64,000 nucleotides of DNA, taken from NCBI GenBank assembly GCA_024743055.1, contig JANSXH010000002.1, forward strand, positions 1 to 64,000, given 5' to 3'. The notes under the pieces were generated by a model. The model did no database searches, was not told the DNA's origin, and saw only the letters and a program-made list of their open reading frames with translations. Below, in pieces: positions 16,780 through 25,514 of the stretch (the first letter of the stretch is position 1; the number at the start of each line of letters is the position of its first letter). This stretch comes from Pseudomonadota bacterium. GTDB taxonomy: Bacteria > Pseudomonadota > Alphaproteobacteria > Sneathiellales > Sneathiellaceae. Made by a program: the position numbers and the translations under genes.

Positions 16780-18114
16780 TCAGGAAGTCACATCGGGCTT
16801 GGGTTGATGGTCTGGTGTCAATGAATACAGTCCAACTGGTTCGCTCAACCCGCGGACCTCGGTTTCGCCTATCCTCTGTAAAATACCGTCATCAACCTGC
16901 TCCGCCGTTGATTGGGAAACCAGCAAAGAAGTGTCAAAATCCTTGTTCATGCTTTCAAGCCGGGCAGCCAGGTTGACGGAATCCCCATAGACCGTATAGC
17001 TCTGCCGCCCACCACCGCCGACATTACCGGCTATAACAGGACCAGAACTGAGGCCGATGCGGATGTTGAGCTGCTCTCCGGCAAATGTTTCGTTTTTGGA
17101 GAGTTCAATGAGATCACGGGCGGCTTCCAAGGCCCTTTGTGCGTGCCGCTCATCCTCGACAGGGACGTTGAAAGTGGCAAGGATCGCGTCCCCCAGAAAC
17201 TGCGTCACCACGCCATTATGCTTGCCGATGATTTCTGAAGAGGCATCGAAGAATGCATTGAATGTATCGACAATGGCCCGCGGTCCTTTGGTCTCTGTCA
17301 GGCTGGTAAAACCGGCAACGTCGGTAAACAAGACAGTCGCCTCTCGCTCCACCGGATCCAGAGCCCCTTCATCCTTGATCATTGTCTCCGCTACCTCTGC
17401 CGGGACAAAGCGGCCAAACATCTGAGATATAAGAGTGGTTTCCTGCTCCGCCTCTAATTGCCGTCGAACCGTGTTTCGGGCCCGCCGCATAACGATAGCA
17501 ATCAGAATGGCAACCACCAGAAAAACCGCTGCCTCCTGCATACGGCTGCCCATACCGGCAAAATCCGGATCCAAAACATGATTTAGAAACTGTTCCTGGG
17601 TTGGATTCAATGGCATATCCCCCCATTCAAGCACTCGCTCCATACCATCGCGAATCCAGAAAAACGCGCCCATCCAGCCCGCTGTACCGGCCAGCCCCGT
17701 CCAGAGAAGAAGGCCCGGTGAAAAACTGAAGGCAGCAATCCCCAACAGAAGAAAATAAATGGGAAAAATGCTGAAGCGATAGATCATAGCCTGCGGGATG
17801 TCCATATCAGGTTCCGCAGGGATCAGGGCCACAGCCACCGATAGAAGTACTATATCAATGGTGATAAAGGCATATTTGACCCAGTTGCGATCATAGCGCG
17901 ATCCGACAATCAGATAATGAGCAATTCCGATCCCACCAAACAGAATTCCAGCAAGAATATAGTCAAGAGCCCGTTCCGGCCCGCGAGACAGCGCCATCAT
18001 CGCCACGACAATAACCACAGTGACAAGCCGACCTTTGATGGCAAGCCGTAGGCCCGCCAGCTCGGCAGCGTAAAACATGTCCTCAGTTTGCTTGGCCGAC
18101 GCTTGGTCTGACAT
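16780..18114 (-). CDS. Membrane-bound class III adenylate/guanylate cyclase
   Basis: About 444 residues. The N-terminal 190 residues hold several hydrophobic segments (for example LVTVVIVVAMMALS and FPIYFLLLGIAAFSFSPG), forming a multi-span membrane domain. The C-terminal cyclase homology domain contains VLFTDVAGFTSLTE (first metal Asp), FLGDAILATFNVP (second Asp) and IRIGLSSGPVIAGNVGG with YTVYGDSVNLAARLE, all expected for class III cyclases. ATG at 18114 is used; a TTG 30 nt upstream is in frame. The layout matches sensor cyclases with an N-terminal membrane receptor part. cAMP rather than cGMP is the default inference. Confidence 0.88.
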   Translation of the reverse strand: MSDQASAKQTEDMFYAAELAGLRLAIKGRLVTVVIVVAMMALSRGPERALDYILAGILFGGIGIAHYLIVGSRYDRNWVKYAFITIDIVLLSVAVALIPAEPDMDIPQAMIYRFSIFPIYFLLLGIAAFSFSPGLLLWTGLAGTAGWMGAFFWIRDGMERVLEWGDMPLNPTQEQFLNHVLDPDFAGMGSRMQEAAVFLVVAILIAIVMRRARNTVRRQLEAEQETTLISQMFGRFVPAEVAETMIKDEGALDPVEREATVLFTDVAGFTSLTETKGPRAIVDTFNAFFDASSEIIGKHNGVVTQFLGDAILATFNVPVEDERHAQRALEAARDLIELSKNETFAGEQLNIRIGLSSGPVIAGNVGGGGRQSYTVYGDSVNLAARLESMNKDFDTSLLVSQSTAEQVDDGILQRIGETEVRGLSEPVGLYSLTPDHQPKPDVTS

Positions 18115-18344
18115 GGATGAAGCATGGCACCGCTTTGGTGACAAGTAAACCCGGATTGCTGATGAACCCGCAAAGTCGTGATGAACAGCACGTCAGTGAC
18201 GATCTACATCTAAACCTGTTTGTTTGTGACCCCTGCGGACATGGCCCAATTGACGTCAGCAGACTCAAAGCCATCGCTCTTTATGATATTTCAGGAATCC
18301 CGCCACGAAATTTCATAATGAAGTGATAGAAATTCCTCTTGCTG

Positions 18345-19271
18345 TCACTTGCTGACAATCTCGGTGGAGACGGTTATGGCAAGATCGATATCCTCAATTT
18401 CCTTTTTCACCGCTTCCGAGATCAATGAAATCTGCTCTTTTAGTTGCTCAACTGAATGAAGATTGGACGCCGTGATCGTCACCTCAACATGATCTGATCG
18501 GCCGGACTGCCTGGTTCTGATATTTAAAATCTCGGTTGGATGCTGGATGGCATTTTTCGCGACCTCCGTAATCCGCTTATATCTTTGGGACGGAACCGGG
18601 GCATCGAGCAAATGAGGAAAACTTTTCGCCGTCATCCGAACCCCGTTATAGATCATGAACAGGCTGACAAAGGTCGCCCCAATTGTATCCGTTGTAAGCG
18701 CGATAACAGGATCCGTCGCAAGCGCCGCAATTGTAAAGGTTATCTGCAGGGCCGACGAATTTATGACCTTAATAAACCTGGATTTGGCTTGCGCTTTAAA
18801 CACTTCGGACTCGCCACTATGCCGCGTCCGATACATCGCGAATAGAGTAAAGGAATTGACCAGCACATTGATCCCGTTGACGATGGCCGCGAAAGCAAGT
18901 CCAAGAGGAGAAGGTGCTACATCCGAGGAAAAAAGCCTGATTACCGCCGTATTGATGAGCCAAAAGCCGATCAGAATGAGCGCTAAACCGATAGTCAGCC
19001 ATATAAACTGCTCAAGCTTGCCGATCCCGAATTGATACCGACGCAACTTATCCCGGTGAATGGACCTCATCAGCCAGAGCGCCGTATATTCAACAGAGAG
19101 CATTATCGTTGCCCGAACAGAGTCCCCCAGCATCGCCAGGGAACCGGACGTGAGGCCGACGATAAGTTGAGATATCGTTATCAGTGTATCGGCGGCTGAA
19201 GCATAAATGACGGTGCGCTCCTGCGCCCGCTCGGTTGCCGTGGGCTCACGCGTTGTCGTTTCTTCCGTCAT
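18345..19271 (-). CDS. Cation diffusion facilitator-like protein lacking the canonical metal ligands
   Basis: A 308-residue CDF-fold protein: about six membrane segments (LITISQLIVGLTSGSLAMLG, LIWLTIGLALILIGFW-type helices) and a C-terminal CDF cytoplasmic domain (IRTRQSGRSDHVEVTITAS and onwards). The transmembrane metal sites are not conserved: at the TM2 position DSVRATIM replaces the usual D-S-x-x-D or HxxxD, and before TM5 the HxxxD motif is replaced by residues such as Ser/Lys in AKSRFIKVINSS. It starts with TGATG overlap to the HlyD gene, so the two are one operon. It may have lost metal transport or act on another substrate. Confidence 0.75.
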   Translation of the reverse strand: MTEETTTREPTATERAQERTVIYASAADTLITISQLIVGLTSGSLAMLGDSVRATIMLSVEYTALWLMRSIHRDKLRRYQFGIGKLEQFIWLTIGLALILIGFWLINTAVIRLFSSDVAPSPLGLAFAAIVNGINVLVNSFTLFAMYRTRHSGESEVFKAQAKSRFIKVINSSALQITFTIAALATDPVIALTTDTIGATFVSLFMIYNGVRMTAKSFPHLLDAPVPSQRYKRITEVAKNAIQHPTEILNIRTRQSGRSDHVEVTITASNLHSVEQLKEQISLISEAVKKEIEDIDLAITVSTEIVSK

Positions 19272-20503
19272 CAGATACGCAGCCTGGCCCGGAGAACGTC
19301 AAGAATGCCAATATTCGGAAAATCGACATAGGCGGCTCTTCCCACCGGGCATTCCTCGAAATTTTCTCGCTCATGGGAGAATTCGACAAGGGCCTGGGCG
19401 ATCCCCTCTCCTCTGCCCTTGGCGAGAGCGGCGAGATCGTTCTCCCCTAAAGTGAACGCCGATCCGCGAGACATAATGACTGTTCCCGTCCGCTCAACAT
19501 TATCCCCTTCTAGCACGATCTTGGCAGTCATACCCGGTGTTACCAAGGGGACTTCGGCATCTGAAAGTGGCACGTCGATCATAAGAACGGAACAATCCAG
19601 CCATTCCGCAATCGGCTCTCCAGAGACAACAGTAGCGCCAGGCGCTGCACGTCGGTTCCAGATAATGCTTTCTTCGGGCACAAGAATTTCGGCCTCCGTC
19701 AGGCTCAGGAAATCTTCTTTTGCTCTCTGCAGGGCAACTTCCGCTAGGGCAATATCCGCTTGCGCTTCATGAAGTTGCAAAGCCGCATTCTTCTTCGCGA
19801 GCTTCAGTTCAATGCGGGCCTGTCCCACCCAGTTAGGATCGTTGCCATCCTCCATCAGAAAAATACTTTCCTTCGCGGCATCGCGTCGGGATTTCAGATT
19901 GCCCAGATCCCGGCTATGTTCGGAGAGCAGTCTCTCAGACTCAGCGACGGCAAGCTGGGCTTCATCACTAGTAAGCTGCGATACGTTTCCTTGGGCAAGG
20001 AGCTTATCCAAACGTTTGGCGATGGTGCGCCTCAACACCAGCTCACCCTGGGCCACGTCTATCTCGTTCTGCAAGCTCAGTATTTTCTGGTCTAGAAGGG
20101 CACGAAAGGCATCTGCATAGTTTGCCTTAGCCGCACTGCGCTCTGCATCAAGCTCTTCCAACTCTGCCAGATACTCACGTATTTCCGCCGCCCTCAGGAC
20201 AATTTTTTCCAGATAATTCTCAGCCCCATCGACAACGCTCGAGCTTTGCCGGTCATTGCGAATAATCGCGAGGATGCCATTGCTCCCGACAATACCGGCA
20301 ATATACGGCGTTTCCTCTTCAAGGGTCCCATCGATGGGCGATGTTGCTACATTGAGCCAGGATGTCACTGCTGAATCCCGTACAACAACGGACTCAAAAT
20401 ACGGTCCCAATATCCAGAATGTATAGGCGATAAAGAGCCCGATCATCGGTATGTAAAACCACCAGGCGGATTTTCTGGAACGTGATGAACCGGCCTCATC
20501 CAT
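19271..20503 (-). CDS. HlyD-family periplasmic adaptor / membrane fusion protein
   Basis: A 410-residue protein with one N-terminal membrane helix (FYIPMIGLFIAYTFWILG, about 16-33), a biotinyl-lipoyl-like half (SPIDGTLEEE), a long coiled-coil hairpin rich in Glu, Ala and Arg (about 110-270), and a beta-barrel return with APGATVVSGEPIAEWLD. GGGGGA before the ATG supports the start. It is the first gene of an operon with the CDF-like gene; no ABC, RND or MFS pump and no TolC is encoded nearby, which is unusual for an adaptor. Adaptors of this shape also occur with polysaccharide synthases, but none is seen here. Confidence 0.82.
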   Translation of the reverse strand: MDEAGSSRSRKSAWWFYIPMIGLFIAYTFWILGPYFESVVVRDSAVTSWLNVATSPIDGTLEEETPYIAGIVGSNGILAIIRNDRQSSSVVDGAENYLEKIVLRAAEIREYLAELEELDAERSAAKANYADAFRALLDQKILSLQNEIDVAQGELVLRRTIAKRLDKLLAQGNVSQLTSDEAQLAVAESERLLSEHSRDLGNLKSRRDAAKESIFLMEDGNDPNWVGQARIELKLAKKNAALQLHEAQADIALAEVALQRAKEDFLSLTEAEILVPEESIIWNRRAAPGATVVSGEPIAEWLDCSVLMIDVPLSDAEVPLVTPGMTAKIVLEGDNVERTGTVIMSRGSAFTLGENDLAALAKGRGEGIAQALVEFSHERENFEECPVGRAAYVDFPNIGILDVLRARLRI

Positions 20504-20759
20504 AACTGTCTTCCCCCAATACTTCTCAGAACATGCAAACGCTACAGAGAGGGTATAATATTTTCCCCGCGACGAAAAGCGAGCCGATTTACAACGGATA
20601 TTGGTTCAACTGCACCCAGCACTGTCCCAAAGCCCAGATAACCTCACCCTTGAATAAGATCCACCGGAACAACCACGGTCGCTACCAGCTCGACAAGGAG
20701 GTCATCCTACCAGATTTTCGACCTGATTGCTGATTGCGCCAAGTACTACGCAGCCAATT

Positions 20760-21236
20760 TCAATAATACCTATCATCCTTACGATGCTTGATCAATTGAA
20801 GTATTGAAACAATGGAATACGCACCCAATACCACAATCAGTACTGCGCCAACTATCATTGTCCAGAACCCAAATCTCAAAGAGGGCACCATGGGCGTAGC
20901 CTCAGCTATTTTTGGAAATCGCGGGGAAAAAGTGACATCAATGTTTTTGCCGACCTCCGCTTTGAACGACAAATGGCGGTACACCAATCTGGTTTTATCA
21001 TGCCTGTCGCCATTTTGATCGACGTAATTATAAGACAGGTAGAAATGTCCGTGGCGGTCCTTTTCAATCCGATCAACAGTTCCAGAAGTCGTTTCGCTGT
21101 CGATCATGAAAAGGGCATATGGAATACCGTCTGCAAAAGACCACATCATCATTCCCCCACCCACAAGAATGAAGAACATAGTGACAAAATATTTTAGATA
21201 AAGAAAATCCCGCTCTGCTTCACGTTTTGAGGACAT
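20760..21236 (-). CDS. DUF3592 domain protein, copy 1
   Basis: A 158-residue membrane protein with a hydrophobic helix near residues 15-35 (LKYFVTMFFILVGGGMMMWS), a soluble beta domain with the DUF3592-type V-G-K-x-I-x-V-T-F-S-P turn (VGKNIDVTFSPRFP), and a second helix at about 120-148. It is about 87 percent identical to the gene at 24206-24682; the two also share upstream DNA. DUF3592 has no established function. The downstream flank is unlike that of copy 2, so one repeat boundary is at the stop codon. Confidence 0.78.
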   Translation of the reverse strand: MSSKREAERDFLYLKYFVTMFFILVGGGMMMWSFADGIPYALFMIDSETTSGTVDRIEKDRHGHFYLSYNYVDQNGDRHDKTRLVYRHLSFKAEVGKNIDVTFSPRFPKIAEATPMVPSLRFGFWTMIVGAVLIVVLGAYSIVSILQLIKHRKDDRYY

Positions 21237-21320
21237 ACTATCAAAGGTTTAAAATTAAAGGGTGAGTTCACTACTTTAAAGTATATGAGATAAACACACA
21301 ACGAACATTGCTTTTTGAGG
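20760..21320. repeat. Long direct repeat, copy 1 (DUF3592 gene plus its promoter region)
   Basis: About 560 nt of this stretch matches 24206-24769 in the same orientation. The match covers the whole DUF3592 gene and continues through the upstream region, including an ACTTTAAAGTATATG block and CACACAACGA, up to a GAGGAG. In copy 2 the corresponding AAGGAG is the ribosome site of the DJ-1 gene, so copy 1 appears to have lost its divergent partner. The copies have diverged by roughly one tenth by eye. Confidence 0.85.
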
Positions 21321-21447
21321 AGAATTTATATTTGAAAAAGAATTGCACATGGCCAGGTACGATCCTGAAATATGGACTGAAATAATATAGCCTTTCGCTC
21401 GCTCCTTGCGTCAGGTGACAGTGAACGCGGCGGACGTGACTTTCCTC

Positions 21448-21963
21448 TCAGCTTCTGCCGTATCTCTCAAGATGTCGCTCAAACACGCCGGTCAGGGTCT
21501 CGCTTGTGTTGGGGCCGCTGAGCACGCCGCGTCGGCGACCGTTCGCATCGAACAACAGCAAAGTGACATGACCGACATTATGGGAAGCCGCGAATTGCCG
21601 GCCTTTGGTGGTCCGGATATCGGCCACCAGGAACTGCAGCTGACCGCTTCCTGCCATCTCACACAGCGCCTCCCGGGACTCCCGCTGCAAAGCGGCACAT
21701 TGGGAGCATTGGGGATCATGGATCTGGACAATCGAAGGAATGCCGTTGCCGATCTGGGTGAGATCACTCTCGCGCATGGTGGCGCGGACTTCCTCGACAA
21801 AAAACCAGCTGCCCCCGCCAACAATGGCCACCCCAAGCGCGCCATAACCGACATTCGATATAAAGTCCCGCCGCGAGAGCTTCTTCTTCGGCACGTTGTT
21901 CCGGTCAGCACCTCCGGAATTCTTCGCCTGCCCGCCTTTAGTTTTGCGCTTTTTCTTGGCCAT
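21448..21963 (-). CDS. Thioredoxin-fold protein with a Tat-like signal
   Basis: A 171-residue protein: a very basic N-terminus, then KKLSRRDFISNVGYGALGV (about 27-45), a twin-arginine signal motif (SRRDFI) followed by a hydrophobic stretch, and a thioredoxin-like domain with a CxxC at HDPQCSQCAALQ. VGHVTLLLFDANGRR marks the cis-Pro-like region, although Thr replaces the Pro. It was probably exported folded to the periplasm. It lies behind the permease gene (109-nt gap, same strand). Codons are richer in G+C than those of the genes on either side of the repeats, consistent with import as a module. Confidence 0.75.
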   Translation of the reverse strand: MAKKKRKTKGGQAKNSGGADRNNVPKKKLSRRDFISNVGYGALGVAIVGGGSWFFVEEVRATMRESDLTQIGNGIPSIVQIHDPQCSQCAALQRESREALCEMAGSGQLQFLVADIRTTKGRQFAASHNVGHVTLLLFDANGRRRGVLSGPNTSETLTGVFERHLERYGRS

Positions 21964-22072
21964 TGTTTTGCTCCCCGATCCAGATTCAGCTTCTCGTCAG
22001 ACTAAGATATGGGGGATGCCGCCGTCCTTTCACGACATCTCACGTTGATGTGAAGGGATTTATGTAGGCCTG

Positions 22073-23095
22073 CTAAACCAGCCAGCCAAATACGTATCCT
22101 GCGGCAAGTGACCCCAATATGGCGAGGGCGAGGTATAGGAGAAACGGCTTCAGCTTGAGAACAGGCGCAATTGCCATGGCGCCCCAGATACTGACCACAC
22201 CACCGGAGACCAAAAAGGCCATGGCCGCCCCTTGCGACATGCCGTTGTCAATCAACCCTCTGGTCAGGGGCAAGGCCGCGTAGCCGTCAATGTAAGCGGG
22301 CGCCCCAACGAAGACCGCGGCGGGGATCGCCCACCATTGATCTTCCCCCACATAGGCCGCAAGCGAGCCTGGCGTGAGCGCCGCATTGAGCGCGTATTCC
22401 GCGGCAAAGGCCGGCACCAAACAGAGGAGGATCAGTTGGGCGGTTGCCCGGAATTGTTTGGCAAAGGCTTGCCTGCGGTCAGGAGACTTCCATACCCGGG
22501 GATCAAAGGGCCGGGTCTCGCCGCAGCGGGCGGCGCTCAACTGGCGCGCCAACCCGTTGTCACGCAGCGCGTTCAATGCCCAGGGCTTGTGCGAAAACAA
22601 GGCTGTCACACTGCCCCCGAAGACACCCAATCCAAAGGCCGCCACCGTCTTTCCAATGGCAAAGCTCACACCGAGTGTTGCCGCCGTTGTCGCCAGCATG
22701 GCCGGATCCGTTACAGGAGAGGACAGCCAGAAGGCCATGATCGGGGCAAGCGGCACCCCGGCGGCCAGCAAACCTGCCATCAGCGGCAGGACTGTGACAC
22801 CGCAAACCGGCGTAACTGCCCCGATTAGCGACGCCGCCAAAACAGTCTGATAAGTGCGGCCTTCAAAGGCCCCTGCGATATGACCATCCGCGTTACTGGC
22901 AATGATCCAGGCCGCTAGAATGATGCCGGGGATCACGATCGGCGCAACCGTAACCAACCCCCAGAACACAAAGACAGCGGCTTTCAACGCATGATCGGGC
23001 CAGGCAATCACGGCTATCAGCAGAATTGACAGACCCAAGCCCCAATAGGCATTGGCCTTCACAGAACGTTTTGCAAGAAATACCTGGCCGATCAT
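22073..23095 (-). CDS. Predicted permease (DUF318/ArsP-type)
   Basis: A 340-residue polytopic membrane protein of the permease family that includes ArsP-like organoarsenical and other efflux proteins. Visible family features are two repeats of VTPVCGVTVLPLMAGLLAAG (about 92-111) and GAPAYIDGYAALPLTRGLID, the P-x-C-x-x-x-x-x-P pattern in the first, and small-residue-rich helices. AAGGAGTTCGTC before the ATG is a strong ribosome site. It is divergent from the LysR gene and upstream of the thioredoxin-like gene, a layout that suggests a regulated efflux/redox module. Substrate unknown. Confidence 0.82.
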   Translation of the reverse strand: MIGQVFLAKRSVKANAYWGLGLSILLIAVIAWPDHALKAAVFVFWGLVTVAPIVIPGIILAAWIIASNADGHIAGAFEGRTYQTVLAASLIGAVTPVCGVTVLPLMAGLLAAGVPLAPIMAFWLSSPVTDPAMLATTAATLGVSFAIGKTVAAFGLGVFGGSVTALFSHKPWALNALRDNGLARQLSAARCGETRPFDPRVWKSPDRRQAFAKQFRATAQLILLCLVPAFAAEYALNAALTPGSLAAYVGEDQWWAIPAAVFVGAPAYIDGYAALPLTRGLIDNGMSQGAAMAFLVSGGVVSIWGAMAIAPVLKLKPFLLYLALAILGSLAAGYVFGWLV

Positions 23096-23180
23096 GACGA
23101 ACTCCTTTGATCTTGCAATTTAGGGGCGGTAGAAGCATATATAAAACGAATAGTTTCAATTTCAGCTATTGGAAATTCGA

Positions 23181-24071
23181 ATGGAACATCTGGATAGCGA
23201 TTTGCTTCGAACCTTCATCGCCGTCGCGCAAGCCGGCAGCGTGACAGACGGCGCGGCCTTGATCCACCGCTCACAGTCCGCGACGAGCCTTCAGATCAAG
23301 CGCCTGGAAGACGTTATCGGGCAGCCCGTGTTTGAGCGACACGGTCGCGGGATCACGCTCAGCGATGCAGGAAGACAGTTGCTTCCCGTTGCCCATGACG
23401 TGACCGCGCGCCTGGACGCGACCTTGCGGGACATTTCCGAAGATGCCGTGAAAGGCAAATTGAGATTTGGCATTCCGGATGATCATGGCAAATCAAAACT
23501 GTCGCAAATCATCGCCGCCTTTTCGCGTCAATATCCGCAAGTTGAGCTGGACGTGACCTGCGCCATCAGTTCCGGATTTCCGGACGCCCTCGACAAAGGG
23601 AAGCTGGATCTTGCCATATATGAAGTTGAAACCCCGACGCCGCGCGAGGAGCTCCTGTTCGAGGACCCAACCTGCTGGGTCTCCTCAGCCCATCGGCAAT
23701 TTGCCGCCAATGACCCCCTCCCTGTCGCCTTGTTCGATCATGCCTGCTGGTGGCGGGACGCGGCTATCAGGTCGCTTGAAGCGCGGAACAAGCCCTATCG
23801 CGTCATCTATTCCAGCCAGAGCGTCTCCGGCGTGATGGCTGCCGTCGACGCCGGGATCGGTGTCGGGCTACTCGGAAGATCCACCCTGAAACCGGGCCTG
23901 ACCGTTTTACCCGCAGACTTCGGCCTCGGACCAACCCCAACCTCAAAACTGGTGCTCGCCGAAAACAACTCCCAAACCAACGCCCCCCTGGACGCCATGA
24001 AAACCGCCATCCGATCTGCGTTTTTGACAACGGGGGGTAAAGGGGATGCTGGGCAGGACGTGGGGAGCTAA
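23181..24071 (+). CDS. LysR family transcriptional regulator
   Basis: A 296-residue LTTR: N-terminal helix-turn-helix LDSDLLRTFIAVAQAGSVTD through SQSATSLQIKRLEDVIGQPV (residues about 4-50), then FERHGRGITLSDAGRQLLP and an effector-binding domain with the usual GKLRFGIPDD opening. ATG at 23181 is preferred to a TTG at 23169. It is divergent from the permease gene across 85 nt, so it probably controls the permease/thioredoxin unit. G+C-rich codons set it apart from the downstream repeat copy. Confidence 0.88.
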   Translation: MEHLDSDLLRTFIAVAQAGSVTDGAALIHRSQSATSLQIKRLEDVIGQPVFERHGRGITLSDAGRQLLPVAHDVTARLDATLRDISEDAVKGKLRFGIPDDHGKSKLSQIIAAFSRQYPQVELDVTCAISSGFPDALDKGKLDLAIYEVETPTPREELLFEDPTCWVSSAHRQFAANDPLPVALFDHACWWRDAAIRSLEARNKPYRVIYSSQSVSGVMAAVDAGIGVGLLGRSTLKPGLTVLPADFGLGPTPTSKLVLAENNSQTNAPLDAMKTAIRSAFLTTGGKGDAGQDVGS

Positions 24072-24205
24072 CTCCCCCTCATCGATACCGAATAGTTCGT
24101 TACTCCAAATCGGACTCATTGAACCGAAAACTTGGCTCGCATAACGCTCAATAATGTGCAACAGGAGAATTATTGCTCGGTGCGTCAGATTTTGCGGGGC
24201 CAAAA

Positions 24206-24682
24206 TCAGTAATACCGATCATCCTTACGATGTTTAATGACTTGAAGTATTGAAACAATGGAATACGCACCCAATAACACAATCAGTGCGGCGCCACCTA
24301 TCATGATCCAGAACCCAAACCTCAAAGAGGGCACCATGGGCGTAGCCTCGGCTATTTTTGGAAATTGGGGGGAAAAAGTGACCTCAATGTTTTTGCCGGT
24401 TTCCGCTTTGAACGACAAATGGCGGTACACCATTCTGGTTTTATCATGCCTGTCGCCATTTTGATCGACGTAAGAATAAGAGACGTAGTAATGTCCGTGG
24501 CGATCCTTTTCAATCCTCTCAACGGTTCCGGTCGTGGTGTCGCCGTCAATCTTGAAAAGGGCATACGGAATGCCCTCCGCAAAAGACCACATCATCATGA
24601 CCCCACTCACAAGAATGAAGAACATGATGACAAAGTACTTCAGATAAAGAAAATCCCGCTCTGCTTCTCGTTTTGAGGACAT
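24206..24682 (-). CDS. DUF3592 domain protein, copy 2
   Basis: Paralogue of the gene at 20760-21236, same length (158 residues) and same architecture: N-terminal helix, beta domain with TGKNIEVTFSPQFPKIAE, and C-terminal helix. About 20 substitutions separate the copies, most conservative (I/V, D/E, S/T), suggesting both have been under purifying selection. It is divergent from the DJ-1-like gene at 24777, with which it shares the promoter region. Function unknown. Confidence 0.78.
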   Translation of the reverse strand: MSSKREAERDFLYLKYFVIMFFILVSGVMMMWSFAEGIPYALFKIDGDTTTGTVERIEKDRHGHYYVSYSYVDQNGDRHDKTRMVYRHLSFKAETGKNIEVTFSPQFPKIAEATPMVPSLRFGFWIMIGGAALIVLLGAYSIVSILQVIKHRKDDRYY

Positions 24683-24769
24683 GCTATCTTGGATTTAAAA
24701 TTCGTAGCGATGATTACTACTTTAAAGTATATGGAATATGCACACAACGACCATTGTTTTGTTAAGGAG
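24206..24769. repeat. Long direct repeat, copy 2
   Basis: Counterpart of 20760-21320. Identity starts near the stop codon of the DUF3592 gene and ends at the ribosome-binding site of the DJ-1-like gene. The two copies bracket the permease/thioredoxin/LysR module and 3.4 kb separate them start to start, so homologous recombination could delete the module. Confidence 0.85.
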
Positions 24770-24776
24770 TGTTTAA

Positions 24777-25385
24777 ATGCGACGTATCGGTGCTTTGATT
24801 TTCCCGGGTTTTGAATTGCTGGATTTGTTCGGCCCAATGGAGATGTTCGGCCTTCTCCATAAGAAGTTCGATATTGACCTTGTAGCCGAAAATGTAGGGC
24901 CTATTCCAAGCAACCAACGGATATCCGCACATGCAGATAAGCCGATTGACCAGAGTACAGATTACGACATTCTATTTGTTCCAGGCGGAGCAGGATCACG
25001 TCGCGAGGTCGGCAATCAGAAATTGCTCGACTGGGTATCTGAAGCCTCTGAAAAAGCTGAGTTTACGTTGAGTGTTTGCACCGGCAGTGCCATACTTGCA
25101 AAAGCAGGTGTGTTGGATAATCGCCAGGCTACGACAAACAAGGCAGCATTCGCTTGGGTGGCAGAACAGGGACCGAGCGTAGAGTGGGTAAAACAGGCAA
25201 GATGGGTCGAAGACGGACCATTTTTCACTTCCTCCGGTGTGTCAGCAGGTATGGATATGACCCTTGGTGCAATCGCTGCAATGCACGACTTAGAAACAGC
25301 TGAGAAAGTCGCCACATGGTGCGAATATAGCTGGCATCAGGACAGCAAATGGGACCCGTTTGCAAAAATTCATGGTCTTGTCTGA
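24777..25385 (+). CDS. DJ-1/PfpI family protein, isonitrile hydratase-like
   Basis: A 202-residue class I GATase-like protein. The nucleophile elbow is SVCTGSA with Cys101 followed by Thr102, and Asp16 in FELLDLFGP matches the Asp near residue 17 of Pseudomonas isonitrile hydratase; these are the residues used by that enzyme. ATTNKAAF and SSGVSAGMDMTLG are also family-typical. GTTAAGGAGTG before the ATG is a strong ribosome site. Isonitrile hydratase or a related nitrile/DJ-1 activity is likely. The gene stands alone after the second repeat. Confidence 0.82.
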   Translation: MRRIGALIFPGFELLDLFGPMEMFGLLHKKFDIDLVAENVGPIPSNQRISAHADKPIDQSTDYDILFVPGGAGSRREVGNQKLLDWVSEASEKAEFTLSVCTGSAILAKAGVLDNRQATTNKAAFAWVAEQGPSVEWVKQARWVEDGPFFTSSGVSAGMDMTLGAIAAMHDLETAEKVATWCEYSWHQDSKWDPFAKIHGLV

Positions 25386-25514
25386 TATAGTTTAAATAGG
25401 CCCAGAGAAGACCTAGGGAGTGAATACAGATCATCCATGTATGAAAATACTGGATGTAGAAATGTCTGCTGATGATCCGAAGCGGTCATCACAGTTCAGA
25501 TGGCAGAACCACGA

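Noticed and set aside
20533..20733. 66-codon plus-strand frame between HlyD and DUF3592 copy 1
   Set aside because: No recognisable protein features or ribosome site; not supported as a gene.
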